This document shows, in pieces, positions 8,068 through 16,399 of a DNA stretch of 30,762 nucleotides. Every line of letters starts with the position of its first letter. Positions within the stretch are counted from its first letter, which is position 1. A model generated the notes under the pieces. The model did no database searches. It worked only from the letters and a program-made list of their open reading frames with translations, and had not been told where the DNA came from. The stretch is from Eubacterium sp. UBA3279 (GTDB lineage Bacteria > Bacillota > Clostridia > Lachnospirales > Lachnospiraceae), in the NCBI GenBank assembly GCA_002361775.1, contig DETV01000013.1, positions 1-30,762 of the forward strand, read 5' to 3'. The position numbers and the translations under genes are program-made.

Positions 8068-9209
8068 AAAGAAAGTGGAAGGTTGCGGGAATAACAGCGC
8101 TGCTGTTGCTTCTAACCGGGGGGACTGTTTGGGCATTTTCGGAAGTGTCTCTTCTGGTGCAGGCAGTCAGTGGAAAGGTAGATGTGAAACTGGAAGAATT
8201 TACAGTGGAAAATGGAAAAAGGGTTCCCTGGAAAGAAGATCAGATGGTTCTTCCCGGAGGGGTGGTATCGAAAATTGCCAGAATATCCAATGAAGGAGAA
8301 GAGTGTTACATACGGGCATCTGTGATTTTTGACAGCGAAAGGGAAACAGGGAACAAACTTGCGAGAGAAAATCTCACAGGGATCAGCGAAGACTGGATAT
8401 GGAAGGGCGAGTACTGCTATTATAGGAAAATATTGAAAAAAGAAGGGCAGGTGGATTTTTTTCAGGGAATTCAAATACCGGAAACGTGGACAGAAGAACA
8501 GGATGACAACAACAGATGGAAAGCAAAAGTGAAAGTGGATGCCATACAGGCCGCATTTTTTCAACCGGATTTCGACAGTGAGGATCCATGGAAAATGGGA
8601 ACGAAAGGATATGAGATCCGGGAAGCTGTAAAAGAAAAACCTGTGGAACAACAAGGAAATCAGGAACCGGTGATATTTGAAATTCAGGAAGAAATGAAGG
8701 GATTTTCTGTGGATTCAGAGGAATTTTTCAGAGAATTGGAGACATTTCTTCCGGGAAAAAGCCAGAAAGGTATTGTCACATTTGAAAATAAAACAAAGAG
8801 TGCCCGGGAAATATATCTGCGGACAGAAATTATGGAAGAAAATGATTTTCTGAAAAAATTAGAATTAGAAATACAGAAAAAGATCAAAGGAAAAACGGAG
8901 ATATTGTATCAGGGTACGTTATTGGCAGATCAATGGGAAACTTATCAGAGTATAGGGAAAATTCCCGGTGGAGAGCAGGGAAGTCTGGAGTTTTATATCC
9001 GTCTGCCCAGGGAAGCAGATAATCAGTATTCCGCACAGCAGGGGAAAATCAGATTTTGGTTTACCACGGATGCAGCGCCGGAGAAAGAGACTCCTGTTAA
9101 GGCTGTAAAAACGGGAGATGAGAGGATGAAATGGCCTTTGGCTACCGCTGTATTGTCTTTGGGAGTTTTAACCATAATTGTCTGGAAAAAGAGGTATGGA
9201 AGATGGTGA
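8064..9209 (+). CDS. Two-domain SipW-type surface protein with C-terminal membrane anchor
   Basis: A 381-residue protein. Signal segment about 7-24 (ITALLLLLTGGTVWA) precedes FSEVSLLVQAVSGKVDVKL, a divergent SipW-type site. Two beta-rich regions follow, the first near 30-180 with NEGEECYIRASVIF and the second near 225-340 with KGIVTFENKTKSAREIYLRT, both resembling TasA-like domains. The C-terminus reads AVKTGDERMKW, then a hydrophobic helix (about 357-374) and KKRYGRW. This has the layout of a sortase signal, with KTGD in place of LPXTG, although it could simply be a membrane anchor. It probably tethers the fibre, the job TapA does for TasA in Bacillus, by analogy only. Overlaps the previous gene by 4 nt and the peptidase gene by 7 nt. 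Confidence 0.75.
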   Translation: MKRKWKVAGITALLLLLTGGTVWAFSEVSLLVQAVSGKVDVKLEEFTVENGKRVPWKEDQMVLPGGVVSKIARISNEGEECYIRASVIFDSERETGNKLARENLTGISEDWIWKGEYCYYRKILKKEGQVDFFQGIQIPETWTEEQDDNNRWKAKVKVDAIQAAFFQPDFDSEDPWKMGTKGYEIREAVKEKPVEQQGNQEPVIFEIQEEMKGFSVDSEEFFRELETFLPGKSQKGIVTFENKTKSAREIYLRTEIMEENDFLKKLELEIQKKIKGKTEILYQGTLLADQWETYQSIGKIPGGEQGSLEFYIRLPREADNQYSAQQGKIRFWFTTDAAPEKETPVKAVKTGDERMKWPLATAVLSLGVLTIIVWKKRYGRW

Positions 9210-9697
9210 GAAAATGTATGAATATGGCGTTTCTGTTTCTTGCAGCAGTGGGGGTGCTGGGAATAATTTTGTTATATGTTCCCCGGATTTTCCGAATAAG
9301 CCCCCAGATTGTTCTTTCCGGTTCCATGGAACCGGGGATTCCCGCAGGCAGTATGGTTTATATTTCCAGAAAGATTCCTCCGGAAAATATAAAAGAAAGA
9401 GATATTATCGCATACCAGAGAGGAGACCGGATGCAGGTACTCCATCGGGTCTTACAGGTCGATGAGGAGAAAAAAACATTTCAGACCAAGGGGGATGCCA
9501 ATGAAACAGCGGATCCGGGCGTGGTTGAATTTTCTCAATATAGAGGAAAAGAGATATTTTCCATACCTTATCTGGGGTATGGAGCAGCTTTTTTGCAGAA
9601 GAGATACCACAGAGCCTGGCTGATCATGGGAATTATTTTTCTGGCTGGGGCGGATTTTTTATGGAACAGGAGGGAACAGAATGAAAAAAGTGATTAA
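9203..9697 (+). CDS. sipW: Signal peptidase I, ER/SipW type
   Basis: A 164-residue membrane-bound signal peptidase. The catalytic serine is in VLSGSMEPGIP (S41). Where common bacterial enzymes have lysine, this one has LHRV (H81), and TKGDANETAD supplies acidic residues (D98, D104). That is the Ser/His/Asp arrangement of the ER-type group that includes Bacillus SipW. An N-terminal helix (about 9-27) and a second near 138-156 flank the catalytic part. It very likely processes the three TasA-like proteins upstream. Start ATG 9203 (or GTG 9206) overlaps the previous gene; the longer frame reading back to 9131 is rejected because it adds unrelated sequence. Confidence 0.9.
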   Translation: MVRKCMNMAFLFLAAVGVLGIILLYVPRIFRISPQIVLSGSMEPGIPAGSMVYISRKIPPENIKERDIIAYQRGDRMQVLHRVLQVDEEKKTFQTKGDANETADPGVVEFSQYRGKEIFSIPYLGYGAAFLQKRYHRAWLIMGIIFLAGADFLWNRREQNEKSD

Positions 9698-11909
9698 AGG
9701 AATACTGACATTTATGTTGTGTTTCGCACTGGTGATTCCTGTATATATGACACGGGCAGAGGAGAGTAAGGCAGAATTCTATCTGGAAGAGCCTTCGGGA
9801 GAAATACAGTTATATTCATTTGATAACAATGGAAAACTTCCGGTTTCCGGTGTGAGGTATGACAAGTTTCGGCGATGGGATCCGGTGGCAAGTACTTCCT
9901 CTTACCCCAATATGGGAATGGGGATGAAATATATTGTGGGAGATGACAAGAATCCGGACGGAGGAGGAAAATGGAGATATGTATACTGTCTGGAATTTTC
10001 GAAAGACAGTCCGGAGGGAGGCCTGTCCATGGAATATGTGGGATGGGCTAACCGGCAAGTGTCGTATGCGTTATATTACGGAGCGGTTTATTACGGCTAT
10101 CCCTGCAGATATGCACCCTATTCCACGGGAGACTGGCAGATGGATTATTACGTCACGCAGGCTGCCATACATATCCTGAATGGAGAATTTACATTGGCTG
10201 CCATGCAAAAGGGTATGAATGCAAGCAATGCCACACAGGCAGAAAAAAATCTGGCTTATGACCGGATCAGCCGTTTTGTGTCAGATGCACAGAATCCGGG
10301 AAATTATGGCGGATTTACTTCTGATGGATGGCTGGATATGAACCATTGTACGTTTTCGCTGGAAGGATACCAGGATTCCTGGTATTACGATAATGGGAAA
10401 TATCTGTCAGGCGGAAAGTTTAAGGCCAATTTTAAAAGCTATTACGGATATGATTTTCGGGAGCAGATTACCGATTATGCGGTACAGGTTCCTCAGGAAG
10501 CCAGTGTGAAAAAGAATGGTATCCAGACGTATGCAGATTTTCAGGTTGCTGTCGGTGAAGGTCAGTATAAAAAGTGGCAGTTAACCGGTTATACAGTTCC
10601 GGTAAATGTAAAGGTATCTCTTCCCAGATATTGGGGAGGGGGAATTTATAAGTATCGGGGAGGAGAAAATATTCAGAAAGTATGTTTTCTTACCTGGGGA
10701 ACATCAGGGGGAACTTCTACTTTTTCAAAATCGGTACAATTGCATATACAAAAAGTGAAACAAAATCTGAAAATATATAAAACAGATGGGGAAACAGGAG
10801 CGCCGCTGTCGGGAGCAAAGTTTTCTCTGTGGGCATATGATGGGAAAAATTACAGTAAGAAGGCAGGAGATTTTAGCGATAACAAAGATGGAAGTTATAC
10901 CTGCGTGGGAATTGATTATACCCAGACAGTGGGAGGATATTTTCTGATCAGGGAGGATCAGGCTCCGGAAACTTATGATAAAAAATATATCTGTGAAAAT
11001 AGCGCAGATGAAAATGATTATGCCGTTTATGGGGGCAGAGAAATACGGATGAATGAAAATGGATTTTATTCGGAAAAAACAGAAAATCCTCTGATGTTTC
11101 GGGATAAAAAGTTAATTCCCCAGGCAAATCTGGAAGTGATGAAGTATGATATTGATACGGGTGAAAATCTGGAAGCGGCAGAATTTTGTGTCAGTGAATG
11201 GGACAAGACCAGAGAAAAATATAAGGAGGAGTCCATACAAAAATTAGAGTATGATCCAGTGACACAATTGTTTAAAACAAAGAGTCCTCTGGTGAGAACA
11301 GAGGAAAATCAGGGGAAATTTATGGTAAAAGAGACGAAACTCCCCCAAGGCTATCATTGTCCGTGGAGTCAGGAAATTCTGGTGGAAAAACCGGGAGTTA
11401 TTACCATGCAGTTAAAAGCGCCCAATTATCCGGGAAGAACAATTACGGTCACAAAAAGAATACTCCGGGAGGAAATTACCTGGGAACACGGAAATCCGGT
11501 TTTCTTTTTCCGTATTACCGGGAAAGACAGAAACGGAGAATCTCACGGATATCATTGTTGGATAGAACTGCGTCAGGAAATGATGGAGCAGCAGGAAGGA
11601 GAGTATCTGGTGGGGACCGCCCGGGTGACGGATATACCGGCAGGAATGTATGAGATTACAGAGCTGGAAGATACGTCCCGCTATATTCTTACAGATATCA
11701 TTTCCCAGACAGATAATGTATCGGTGGATAAAAAACTGGCAGAGACAGTCAATGGAATACAAAAAATTCAGGGGAAAGCGCTGGCAGATCTGGAATGGAA
11801 GGATGGGAGTATACTGTTTGAAAACAGAAAAACAGATTACAAAGAGTATTCGGATACGGCAGTTGCAGTTAATCATTTCCAAAAAACAGGGCTCCCGAAG
11901 GAGCCGTAA
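9681..11909 (+). CDS. Thioester-domain (TQXA) and Cna-B surface adhesin
   Basis: A 742-residue secreted protein. Signal peptide about 1-26. A thioester domain follows: RYVYCLEFSKDSP puts C103, and DYYVTQAAIH puts Q160, the Cys and TQXA Gln that in this family form an internal thioester for covalent binding to host or matrix amines. From about 355 there are three Cna-B-like repeats: LKIYKTDGETGAPLSGAKF, LEVMKYDIDTGENLEAAEF and ITVTKRILREEITW, each with a late Glu (for example MYEITELED) that could complete an isopeptide bond. There is no LPXTG motif and no C-terminal hydrophobic helix; it ends NHFQKTGLPKEP. Overlaps the peptidase gene by 17 nt. Probably the adhesive component of the SipW fibre, but that link is inference. 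Confidence 0.85.
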   Translation: MKKVIKGILTFMLCFALVIPVYMTRAEESKAEFYLEEPSGEIQLYSFDNNGKLPVSGVRYDKFRRWDPVASTSSYPNMGMGMKYIVGDDKNPDGGGKWRYVYCLEFSKDSPEGGLSMEYVGWANRQVSYALYYGAVYYGYPCRYAPYSTGDWQMDYYVTQAAIHILNGEFTLAAMQKGMNASNATQAEKNLAYDRISRFVSDAQNPGNYGGFTSDGWLDMNHCTFSLEGYQDSWYYDNGKYLSGGKFKANFKSYYGYDFREQITDYAVQVPQEASVKKNGIQTYADFQVAVGEGQYKKWQLTGYTVPVNVKVSLPRYWGGGIYKYRGGENIQKVCFLTWGTSGGTSTFSKSVQLHIQKVKQNLKIYKTDGETGAPLSGAKFSLWAYDGKNYSKKAGDFSDNKDGSYTCVGIDYTQTVGGYFLIREDQAPETYDKKYICENSADENDYAVYGGREIRMNENGFYSEKTENPLMFRDKKLIPQANLEVMKYDIDTGENLEAAEFCVSEWDKTREKYKEESIQKLEYDPVTQLFKTKSPLVRTEENQGKFMVKETKLPQGYHCPWSQEILVEKPGVITMQLKAPNYPGRTITVTKRILREEITWEHGNPVFFFRITGKDRNGESHGYHCWIELRQEMMEQQEGEYLVGTARVTDIPAGMYEITELEDTSRYILTDIISQTDNVSVDKKLAETVNGIQKIQGKALADLEWKDGSILFENRKTDYKEYSDTAVAVNHFQKTGLPKEP
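11881..11905 (-). terminator. Terminator of tmcAL inside the 3' end of the adhesin gene
   Basis: Read on the minus strand, GGCTCC-TTCG-GGAGCC is a 6-bp stem with a stable UUCG loop, followed by CTG and TTTTTT. The same bases encode the last ten or so residues of the plus-strand adhesin. The two stop codons are one base apart (11907-11909 and 11911-11913). No U-run follows on the plus strand, so it acts mainly for tmcAL. Confidence 0.85.
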
Positions 11910-11910
11910 G

Positions 11911-13140
11911 TCAGCAAATGATCAGTTGGCGGGTATATTCATTGATGAATTTACGAGAATATTTCTCACAAAATACAGATTCGTATAAGTGAGAAATTCG
12001 AATGTTTTCTTTCAGAATTTTCTCTCCATCCGAAGAGAGTACAGAAGAAGCATCCGCCAGCTTGGTGAGTATGGGAAGCGCACTGTGTTGTTTGATCTGT
12101 TGGAGCAGAGGACCGGCGGTTTTGTGAAATCCCAGAAGCCGGGCATAAAACAAAGGAGGAACTTCATGAATATCCAGCAGGGCGTGAAAAAGCGCCCTGC
12201 AGATTCGGCTGTAGGTGAGTTCTTTTGTTTTTAAAAGTCCAACATATTGAGAAAAATTCTCATACTTATCACGAGTGTTTCGGATGCGGTTAAAAAGTTC
12301 CTGAGACATATCCTGACAGGAAGTCATTTTCTCCGGTGAAGCAAAGTAGAGAAGCTGACGAAAGAGCAGGGAAAAATCCTGTTCTGTAAGTATTTGATTT
12401 TCCCAGGAAGAAGTTTTTAAAAATTCCCAGACCTTTTCAGGGAATCCGGAATGAAGTTCTTCAAAAGAAGAAAGGTTTTGATCACTGGCGGCTTTTCTCA
12501 GCGCAGAAGCGGAAGGATAGTTTCCATGAAGGTTTTCATCATGATAGCCGCTTCCCTGGCGAAGAACAGTTACAGGAAGAATGTTACTGTTTATAGAATC
12601 CAGAGCCTTGCAGTATTCGATGCCAAGAATATTATTGGGAGAGGATAAGAGTTCGCCGGGCCAGACGGAAGCCTCTGTTTTATGAGGAAAAGAAGAAAGC
12701 AGCGCCGCTTCTCTTGCGGCGGGATAGGACAGTCCGTTTTTCAGATGGCAGCGAAGAGCAGTCTGAAACTGCTGAGATTCCCGGTTAAGGAAAACTCCCA
12801 ACTCTTGAAAAAGTGAAACATTTCCTGTTTCACTTCCAAAAGAAAGATAATCCACGCATCCTAATCCGTCAAGAAGTTCCACTCCCCTGCGGGCAAAATA
12901 TTCAGCGCTTTCACAGGAGTAGACGGAGGGAAGTTCAAAAACCACATCGGCGCCTCCTAATAAAGCCATTTTGGTACGAAAATGTTTGGGAAGAAATGCG
13001 GGGGCTCCCCGCTGTACAAAATCTCCGCTGATGACTGCGATAACATAATCTGCTCCGGTGATTTCCCGTGTTTTTTGGATATGGTAGGCGTGTCCTTTGT
13101 GAAATGGATTGTATTCTGCTATGATTCCAGCGACTTTCAT
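11911..13140 (-). CDS. tmcAL: tRNA(Met) cytidine acetate ligase
   Basis: A 409-residue protein of the YlbM/TmcAL family, which uses ATP and acetate to form N4-acetylcytidine at the wobble base of elongator tRNA-Met. The nucleotidyltransferase signature is clear: IIAEYNPFHKGHAYHI with HKGH at 14-17, and ISGDFVQRG at 38-46. SSPNNILGIEYCKAL and YPSASALRKA are further family blocks. Start at 13140 is favoured over an upstream ATG (13164) because GAGGTG lies nine bases before it and the family begins with MKVxGII. It is divergent from pta-ackA with 251 bp between, and this neighbourhood with DUF177-rpmF is common in Clostridia. Confidence 0.93.
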   Translation of the reverse strand: MKVAGIIAEYNPFHKGHAYHIQKTREITGADYVIAVISGDFVQRGAPAFLPKHFRTKMALLGGADVVFELPSVYSCESAEYFARRGVELLDGLGCVDYLSFGSETGNVSLFQELGVFLNRESQQFQTALRCHLKNGLSYPAAREAALLSSFPHKTEASVWPGELLSSPNNILGIEYCKALDSINSNILPVTVLRQGSGYHDENLHGNYPSASALRKAASDQNLSSFEELHSGFPEKVWEFLKTSSWENQILTEQDFSLLFRQLLYFASPEKMTSCQDMSQELFNRIRNTRDKYENFSQYVGLLKTKELTYSRICRALFHALLDIHEVPPLFYARLLGFHKTAGPLLQQIKQHSALPILTKLADASSVLSSDGEKILKENIRISHLYESVFCEKYSRKFINEYTRQLIIC

Positions 13141-13178
13141 ATGTTTGCACCTCAAAAAATACATAAATTATTTTTCCC

Positions 13179-13207
13179 ATTTTATCAGGAAAAGAGCGCA
13201 AAAACAA
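13179..13207 (-). promoter_or_regulatory. Probable tmcAL promoter
   Basis: On the minus strand TTGTTT (13207-13202), a 17-bp spacer, and TAAAAT (13184-13179). Start would lie about 30 nt before the ATG at 13140. Confidence 0.55.
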
Positions 13208-13252
13208 GGAGTACGGTGCTTTTTTACGGGAATGTTAAAAAATTAACTAACC

Positions 13253-13281
13253 TTGTCACTCCCTTGCAAAAGCGGTATAAT
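13253..13281 (+). promoter_or_regulatory. Probable pta-ackA promoter
   Basis: TTGTCA (13253-13258), a 17-bp spacer and a perfect TATAAT (13276-13281). The leader of about 100 nt begins with a hairpin: ACTGCC (13299-13304) and GTGTC (13309-13313) pair with GATAC (13317-13321) and GGCGGT (13325-13330) using two G-U pairs. Confidence 0.75.
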
Positions 13282-13391
13282 TCCTATAAGTGAGTATAAC
13301 TGCCGGTTGTGTCTCAGATACAGTGGCGGTACAGGGGTAACCCTTATAAATCCTGCCTGTCAGGAAAAATAACGAAAGGAGTCATAGAATC

Positions 13392-14387
13392 ATGGGATTT
13401 ATTGACGTAATTAAAGCAAGAGCAAAAGCAAACAAAAAAGTAATCGTACTTCCGGAGACAGAAGACAGAAGAACTTATGAAGCAACTGCACAGATCCTGA
13501 AAGAAGGAATTGCAGATGTTGTTCTGGTAGGAAGTGAAGAAGCTGTAAGAAAAGGAAGCGAAGGTCTGGATATCACAGGAGCTGTGATAGTAGATCCTGC
13601 AACTTCTGATAAAACACAGGCATATGTGGACAAACTGGTAGAACTGAGAAGCAAAAAAGGCATGACACCGGAACAGGCAAGAGAGATTCTTCTGAATCAG
13701 TATCTGTATTATGGTGTTATGATGGTTAAGATGGGTGACGCAGACGGTATGGTATCCGGTGCATGCCACTCCACAGCAGATACACTGAGACCATGTCTGC
13801 AGATCCTGAAAACAAAACCAGGCACAAAACTGGTATCTGCTTTCTTCCTGATGGTAGTTCCGGATTGTGAATATGGCGCAAACGGAACATTTATTTTCGC
13901 AGATTCCGGACTGAATCAGAATCCTACCTCTGAAGAGCTGGCTGCTATCGCAGCATCTTCCGCAGAATCCTTCAAACTTCTGGTTGAAGAGGAGCCTGTA
14001 GTTGCTATGCTGTCCCATTCTACAAAGGGAAGCGCAAAACATGCAGATGTGGATAAAGTAGTAGAAGCTACAAGAATCGCAAAAGAACAGAATCCTGAGC
14101 TGAAACTGGATGGAGAATTCCAGTTGGATGCTGCCATCGTACCAAGTGTAGGCGCATCAAAAGCACCGGGCAGCGAAGTAGCAGGAAAAGCCAACACTTT
14201 GGTATTCCCAGATCTGGATGCAGGAAATATTGGATATAAATTAGTACAGAGACTGGCTAAAGCAGAAGCTTACGGTCCTGTTACCCAGGGTATCGCAAAA
14301 CCGGTAAACGATCTGTCCAGAGGATGTTCTGCAGAAGATATCGTAGGCGTAGTTGCCATTACAGCAGTTCAGTGTCAGGCTGAGTAA
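13392..14387 (+). CDS. pta: Phosphate acetyltransferase
   Basis: A 331-residue short-form Pta that converts acetyl-CoA and phosphate to acetyl phosphate. Family blocks include LPETEDRRTYEATAQIL, GACHSTADTLRPCLQILKT, the PDCEYGANGTFIFADSG stretch, MLSHSTKGSAKH and NTLVFPDLDAGNIGYK. Length matches the single-domain Firmicute enzyme, without the regulatory N-terminal domain of E. coli Pta. Start follows AAAGGAG. It is 36 nt upstream of ackA and both should be co-transcribed for acetate formation with ATP gain. Codon use is strongly biased, as expected for a highly expressed fermentative gene. Confidence 0.97.
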   Translation: MGFIDVIKARAKANKKVIVLPETEDRRTYEATAQILKEGIADVVLVGSEEAVRKGSEGLDITGAVIVDPATSDKTQAYVDKLVELRSKKGMTPEQAREILLNQYLYYGVMMVKMGDADGMVSGACHSTADTLRPCLQILKTKPGTKLVSAFFLMVVPDCEYGANGTFIFADSGLNQNPTSEELAAIAASSAESFKLLVEEEPVVAMLSHSTKGSAKHADVDKVVEATRIAKEQNPELKLDGEFQLDAAIVPSVGASKAPGSEVAGKANTLVFPDLDAGNIGYKLVQRLAKAEAYGPVTQGIAKPVNDLSRGCSAEDIVGVVAITAVQCQAE

Positions 14388-14423
14388 GCAGCCCTGTAAA
14401 AATATAATTTGGAGGGAAAACAA

Positions 14424-15614
14424 ATGAATGTATTAGTAATTAACTGTGGAAGTTCTTCCTTAAAGTATCAGTTGATCAATTCCGATACAGAAGAAGTTCT
14501 GGCAAAAGGTCTGTGTGAGCGTATTGGTATTGACGGAAGACTGGTTTACCAGAAAGCCGGATGTGATAAAGAAATTACAGAAGCTTCCATGCCTACTCAT
14601 AAAGAAGCTATCCAGATGGTGCTGGATGCTCTGACAAATGAAAAAACAGGCGCAATCGGAAGCCTGAAAGAAGTAAATGCAATCGGTCATCGTGTAGTAC
14701 ACGGAGGAGAAAAATTTGCATCTTCCGCAGTGATCACAGATGAGATGATCAAAGCAGTAGAAGAGTGTAATGATCTGGCTCCGCTTCATAATCCTGCAAA
14801 CCTGATCGGTATCCGGGTATGTGCAGAACTGATGCCGGGTGTTCCTCAGGTTGGTGTATTTGATACAGCTTTCCATCAGACAATGCCTCCAAAAGCATAT
14901 CTGTATGGTCTTCCGCTGGATTATTACAAAGAGTATAAAGTAAGAAGATATGGTTTCCATGGTACAAGTCACAGTTTTGTTTCCAAACGTGCTGTTGAAT
15001 TTTTAGGACTGGATCCGGAAAATTCAAAAGTAATCGTATGCCATCTGGGTAACGGTTCTTCCATCAGTGCAGTTGTAAATGGAAAATGTGTAGATACTAC
15101 TATGGGTCTTACTCCGCTGGAAGGTGTTGTTATGGGAACACGTTCCGGTAATATTGATCCTGCTATTATGGAATACATTGGAAAGAAAGAAAACCTGGAT
15201 CTGGCAGGTATCATGAATGTATTGAATAAAAAATCTGGTCTTCTGGGATTGTCCGGAGGATTGTCCAGTGATTTCCGTGATCTGAATGAAGCAGCAGAAA
15301 GCGGAAATGCAGACGCAGCAAACGCAATTGATGTTCTTTGCTACGGTATTGCAAAATTCGTAGGCGGCTATGTGGCAGCTATGAATGGAGTAGATGCTGT
15401 TATCTTTACAGCAGGTATCGGAGAAAATGCTATTCCGGTTCGTGAAAAAGTAGTAAGCTATCTGGGCTATCTGGGTGTTACTCTTGATAAAGAGGCAAAT
15501 AATACCCGTGGAGAAGAAATTGTAATTTCTACTCCGGATTCCAAAGTAAAGGTAGCAGTTATTCCTACAAATGAAGAACTGGCAATCTGCCGTGAAACAG
15601 TGGCACTGGTATAA
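14424..15614 (+). CDS. ackA: Acetate kinase
   Basis: A 396-residue enzyme that transfers the phosphate of acetyl phosphate to ADP, giving acetate and ATP. Seen motifs are VLVINCGSSSLKYQL at the N-terminus, RVVHGGEKF, FDTAFHQTMP, RRYGFHGTSHSFV, CHLGNGSSI and GTRSGNIDPAI, all typical of the acetokinase fold with its phosphate-binding and catalytic residues intact. ATG 14424 is chosen because GGAGGG precedes it by seven bases; an in-frame ATG at 14409 lies before this site and is rejected. It follows pta directly. No canonical terminator follows the stop codon; a structured stretch does. Confidence 0.97.
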   Translation: MNVLVINCGSSSLKYQLINSDTEEVLAKGLCERIGIDGRLVYQKAGCDKEITEASMPTHKEAIQMVLDALTNEKTGAIGSLKEVNAIGHRVVHGGEKFASSAVITDEMIKAVEECNDLAPLHNPANLIGIRVCAELMPGVPQVGVFDTAFHQTMPPKAYLYGLPLDYYKEYKVRRYGFHGTSHSFVSKRAVEFLGLDPENSKVIVCHLGNGSSISAVVNGKCVDTTMGLTPLEGVVMGTRSGNIDPAIMEYIGKKENLDLAGIMNVLNKKSGLLGLSGGLSSDFRDLNEAAESGNADAANAIDVLCYGIAKFVGGYVAAMNGVDAVIFTAGIGENAIPVREKVVSYLGYLGVTLDKEANNTRGEEIVISTPDSKVKVAVIPTNEELAICRETVALV

Positions 15615-15616
15615 AA

Positions 15617-15796
15617 TATCTTGCGAGATAGTGCAGGGTGAATAGTAATAAAATCACCTGTATGATGAAGTTGCTTGTAACTGTTTGGCAGTCTCACGGT
15701 TAAGGGCAAAAATCCATGAAAAGTCGCCTTTGACGATGGGATTTTTGCTTGTATGTCCCGGAATTGCAGACTGCTGAATAGTTACAGTTTCTTCAA
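15617..15796 (+). ncRNA. Unidentified structured RNA candidate between ackA and the DUF177 gene
   Basis: After two small hairpins (TATCT-TGCG-AGATA at 15617-15630; GGTGA/TCACC at 15637-15658) there is a long hairpin. Bases 15676-15694 pair with 15768-15786 over 19 consecutive positions, three of them G-U. Inside, GCAAAAATC (15706-15714) pairs with GATTTTTGC (15740-15748), extended by CAT/ATG with one bulge, leaving an asymmetric bubble (about 11 and 19 nt). A GAAG/CTTC pair may extend the base. The G-U pairs point to RNA rather than DNA function. No downstream U-run makes it a terminator. It could be ackA 3'-UTR structure or a separate small RNA. Confidence 0.5.
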
Positions 15797-15813
15797 GTTT
15801 TAAAAAAAACTGG

Positions 15814-15842
15814 TTGACAAACAAGAATAGCTTCTGTATAAT
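15814..15842 (+). promoter_or_regulatory. Strong promoter of the DUF177-rpmF unit
   Basis: Consensus TTGACA (15814-15819), a 17-bp spacer and consensus TATAAT (15837-15842). The start of transcription is only about 20 nt before the ATG at 15869. Confidence 0.9.
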
Positions 15843-15868
15843 TGGTTGAGTGTGGTTAGGAGTAAATT

Positions 15869-16396
15869 ATGCTGATTGATTTATCCAAGATTTTAGTTCA
15901 TGAAGGAATACAGCAGAAGGCAGAGATTCTGCCGGAAGGAGATAAATTTTCCTGTAAATTAGGAGATTTTTCTTATGCTGATAAATTTCCTGTGGAGTTA
16001 ACGATTGCCCATACGGGAAATCAGATATTGAAAATCACAGGAGAGGGTAAGGTGTCCGTATGGATTCCTTGTTCCAGATGCCTGGAGCCGGTTCTTCATA
16101 CCTTTTTCATTCAGATTGATGAAGAAGCAGATATGAAACTGACAGAACAGGAGAGAATTGAGGCTCTGGATGAAAGCAACTTTATTCAGGGAAAACAACT
16201 GGATACAGAAAGGTTGCTGCATAATGAAATACTAATCAGGTGGCCAATGCGAGTACTCTGCAAAGAGGACTGTAAAGGAATCTGTAGCCGTTGTGGAGCA
16301 AATCTGAATCAGGGATCCTGTGATTGCGATACGGCAGATTTAGATCCCAGAATGGCTGTTATCAGTGATATATTTAAGAACTTTAAGGAGGTGTAA
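15869..16396 (+). CDS. yceD: DUF177 (YceD) family protein with zinc-binding cysteines
   Basis: A 175-residue DUF177 protein; the family is encoded just before ribosomal protein L32 in most bacteria and is associated with 23S rRNA/50S accumulation. Cysteines are arranged as C68-x2-C71 (PCSRCLEP) and a C-terminal group C131, C135, C139, C142, C151, C153 (CKEDCKGICSRCG...CDCD), which probably holds zinc. TAGGAG precedes the ATG. It ends three bases before the rpmF start codon, so the two are translated together. Confidence 0.9.
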   Translation: MLIDLSKILVHEGIQQKAEILPEGDKFSCKLGDFSYADKFPVELTIAHTGNQILKITGEGKVSVWIPCSRCLEPVLHTFFIQIDEEADMKLTEQERIEALDESNFIQGKQLDTERLLHNEILIRWPMRVLCKEDCKGICSRCGANLNQGSCDCDTADLDPRMAVISDIFKNFKEV

Positions 16397-16399
16397 CCA

